A stretch of 6,551 bases of DNA from contig DPLS01000046.1 of the NCBI GenBank assembly GCA_003541875.1, positions 1-6,551 on the forward strand, written 5' to 3'. The position numbers and the translations under genes are program-made. Source of the stretch: Bacteroidota bacterium (GTDB lineage: Bacteria; Bacteroidota; Ignavibacteria; UBA10030; UBA6906). The notes under the pieces are model-generated. The model had not been told where the DNA came from. It saw only the letters and a list, made by a program, of their open reading frames with translations, and did no database searches. Below, one piece after another: positions 5,533 through 6,551 of this stretch; position 1 is the stretch's first letter, and every line of letters starts with the position of its first letter.

Positions 5533-6551
5533 CTACTTCGTGGTGAAGCTCCAGAGTTTGCCTTCGATGATACCTTCCTCCGTCACCTCATCGACACGCC
5601 AATAGTATGCCGTTTGAGGCTCCAAGCCACCGACATCATAAGAGTTTCCCTCTTGGTTTTCCCTGTACTCGGGAGGATTGCTCTTCCCAAAGTAGACTCT
5701 ATGTGAATCTGCATTCCGACCAGCAACCCATGAGAGCTTGACGCCGCCGGTGTTGATGCCTTGACCATCACGTTCAGGAAGTGGGAAAAAAGCAAACGGC
5801 AAAACCGACGGCAGCGATGCTTCAGGGTCCCAATGTCCGCCGAACGTCCACCTTGCCGTGATATCACTTTCTCGCGGCGATCCTTCAGCCTTCTCCAGGT
5901 TGTCCTCAAACCACTTGAAATCGCCCCCCTCCCTATGACAATTGAAGAAGTAGTGTCGAGCACCCCATTGCCACTCCCTTGGACTCGATGGAGGTCGGTA
6001 GAACGGACGATCAGCCATGTTGCGCGAAAACGTGCAGTTCACCAGATAGAACTGAGCGTCAAGGTGATTGCGACCAAGCGGGAACCCAGGGACGCCATCA
6101 AAATACGAATTACGGATGACAAATTTCTGGTCCTTGTCTCCACTGCCATCATGCCAGATACTAGCGCTCGGCCTGTTGTGACCGAAGAACCGTGAATTGG
6201 TGATGTAGCACCATCCACGCGGACAAACGAAATCCACCCACCCCTCGAACTCGCAATCTGCATGATAGTACATTCCATCCTGGCGGTTCCACAAACTCAG
6301 GGCGTCTCCGCCATCGGACGCAACTTTGCAGTGGAGAAGCATGATGCGCGTCCCGGCGCCTCTGATTGCAAATTGGTGCTTGTTGAACACTCCGTTCTGC
6401 CAACCGTAGTTGTTGTATACCGTCAGGTTCGCAAACGTGACGTCGGTGACGCCGGTGTCAACATTCACGACGCCCGAACCCCAGTCGCTTCCCTGATGAT
6501 CCTTGTTCCAGTTTTCGCGCAACTCTGCGAAGATGATCCTCGTGCTGTCCC
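5533..6551 (-). CDS. Pectinesterase-like protein (CE8-type beta-helix) with C-terminal Fn3-like domain, 5'-truncated by window edge
   Basis: Probable exported carbohydrate esterase that would remove methyl esters from pectin. 338 residues are visible, starting at the edge (first full codon 6547-6549); the signal peptide and roughly the first 100 residues of the helix are outside. Visible-residue numbering: a beta-helix with NVDTGVTDVTFANLTVYNNYG (29-49), NKHQFAIRGAG (57-67, like the family HQAVAL segment), GGDALSL (80-86, D82 at the place of the QDTL aspartate), CEFEGWVDFV (99-108, D106 at the nucleophile position of EGTVDFIFG), and PLGRN (157-161, R160 like LGRPW). After about residue 258 comes a linker and then an Fn3-like domain (about 267-338) with VKLSWVAGRNADSHRVYFGK, LEPQTAYYWRVDEV and WSFTTK at the end. 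The catalytic acids and Arg seem kept, but surrounding motif residues differ, so activity is uncertain. It is upstream of uxaC by 33 bases and is the first visible gene of the operon. Confidence 0.82.
   Translation of the reverse strand, partial: DSTRIIFAELRENWNKDHQGSDWGSGVVNVDTGVTDVTFANLTVYNNYGWQNGVFNKHQFAIRGAGTRIMLLHCKVASDGGDALSLWNRQDGMYYHADCEFEGWVDFVCPRGWCYITNSRFFGHNRPSASIWHDGSGDKDQKFVIRNSYFDGVPGFPLGRNHLDAQFYLVNCTFSRNMADRPFYRPPSSPREWQWGARHYFFNCHREGGDFKWFEDNLEKAEGSPRESDITARWTFGGHWDPEASLPSVLPFAFFPLPERDGQGINTGGVKLSWVAGRNADSHRVYFGKSNPPEYRENQEGNSYDVGGLEPQTAYYWRVDEVTEEGIIEGKLWSFTTK

Noticed and set aside
5761..6195. 144-codon plus-strand open frame
   Set aside because: Antisense to the pectinesterase-like gene; no domain or RBS support.
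6520..6522. Start of the pectinesterase-like gene at the TTG 6520-6522
   Set aside because: The frame stays open to the window edge, and a start here would lack the signal peptide and the first helix coils; the codon is read as an internal Leu.

Overview
The window is a compact carbohydrate-catabolism operon. All six genes lie on the minus strand, so transcription runs from high to low coordinates. In that order they are: a pectinesterase-like exported enzyme (5' end outside the window), uronate isomerase UxaC, a KduD-type 2-deoxy-D-gluconate 3-dehydrogenase, a secreted DUF4861-family protein, the 5-keto-4-deoxyuronate isomerase KduI, and an MFS hexuronate-type transporter (3' end outside the window). 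Intergenic gaps are only about 20 to 54 bases, with no convincing promoter or terminator inside, so the six genes probably share one transcript.

The genes fit pectin/polygalacturonate use. The esterase-like protein would de-esterify pectin outside the cytoplasm. The MFS permease would import hexuronates or short unsaturated uronides. UxaC would convert D-galacturonate to D-tagaturonate (or D-glucuronate to D-fructuronate). KduI and KduD would carry the 4,5-unsaturated product branch (5-keto-4-deoxyuronate to 2,5-diketo-3-deoxygluconate to 2-keto-3-deoxygluconate, KDG). The depolymerising lyase or hydrolase, UxaB, UxaA, KDG kinase, KDPG aldolase and a regulator are not in the window.

The organism is a bacterium, probably Gram-negative, with roughly 50% GC. 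DUF4861 beside kdu genes and a C-terminal Fn3-like domain on the esterase suggest the Bacteroidota/Ignavibacteriota/Calditrichota side (FCB group) or another polysaccharide-degrading phylum. This placement is an inference from gene content only.

Region by region (plus-strand coordinates): 1-1168 transporter; 1201-2034 kduI; 2055-3212 DUF4861; 3262-4017 kduD; 4072-5499 uxaC; 5533-6551 pectinesterase-like. No RNA genes, CRISPR arrays, mobile elements or long repeats were seen. No new defence or mobile system was found. The points most worth a second look are the uncharacterised exported DUF4861 protein inside a kdu operon, the altered active-site motifs of the esterase, and an abrupt change in codon composition in the first 60 bases.
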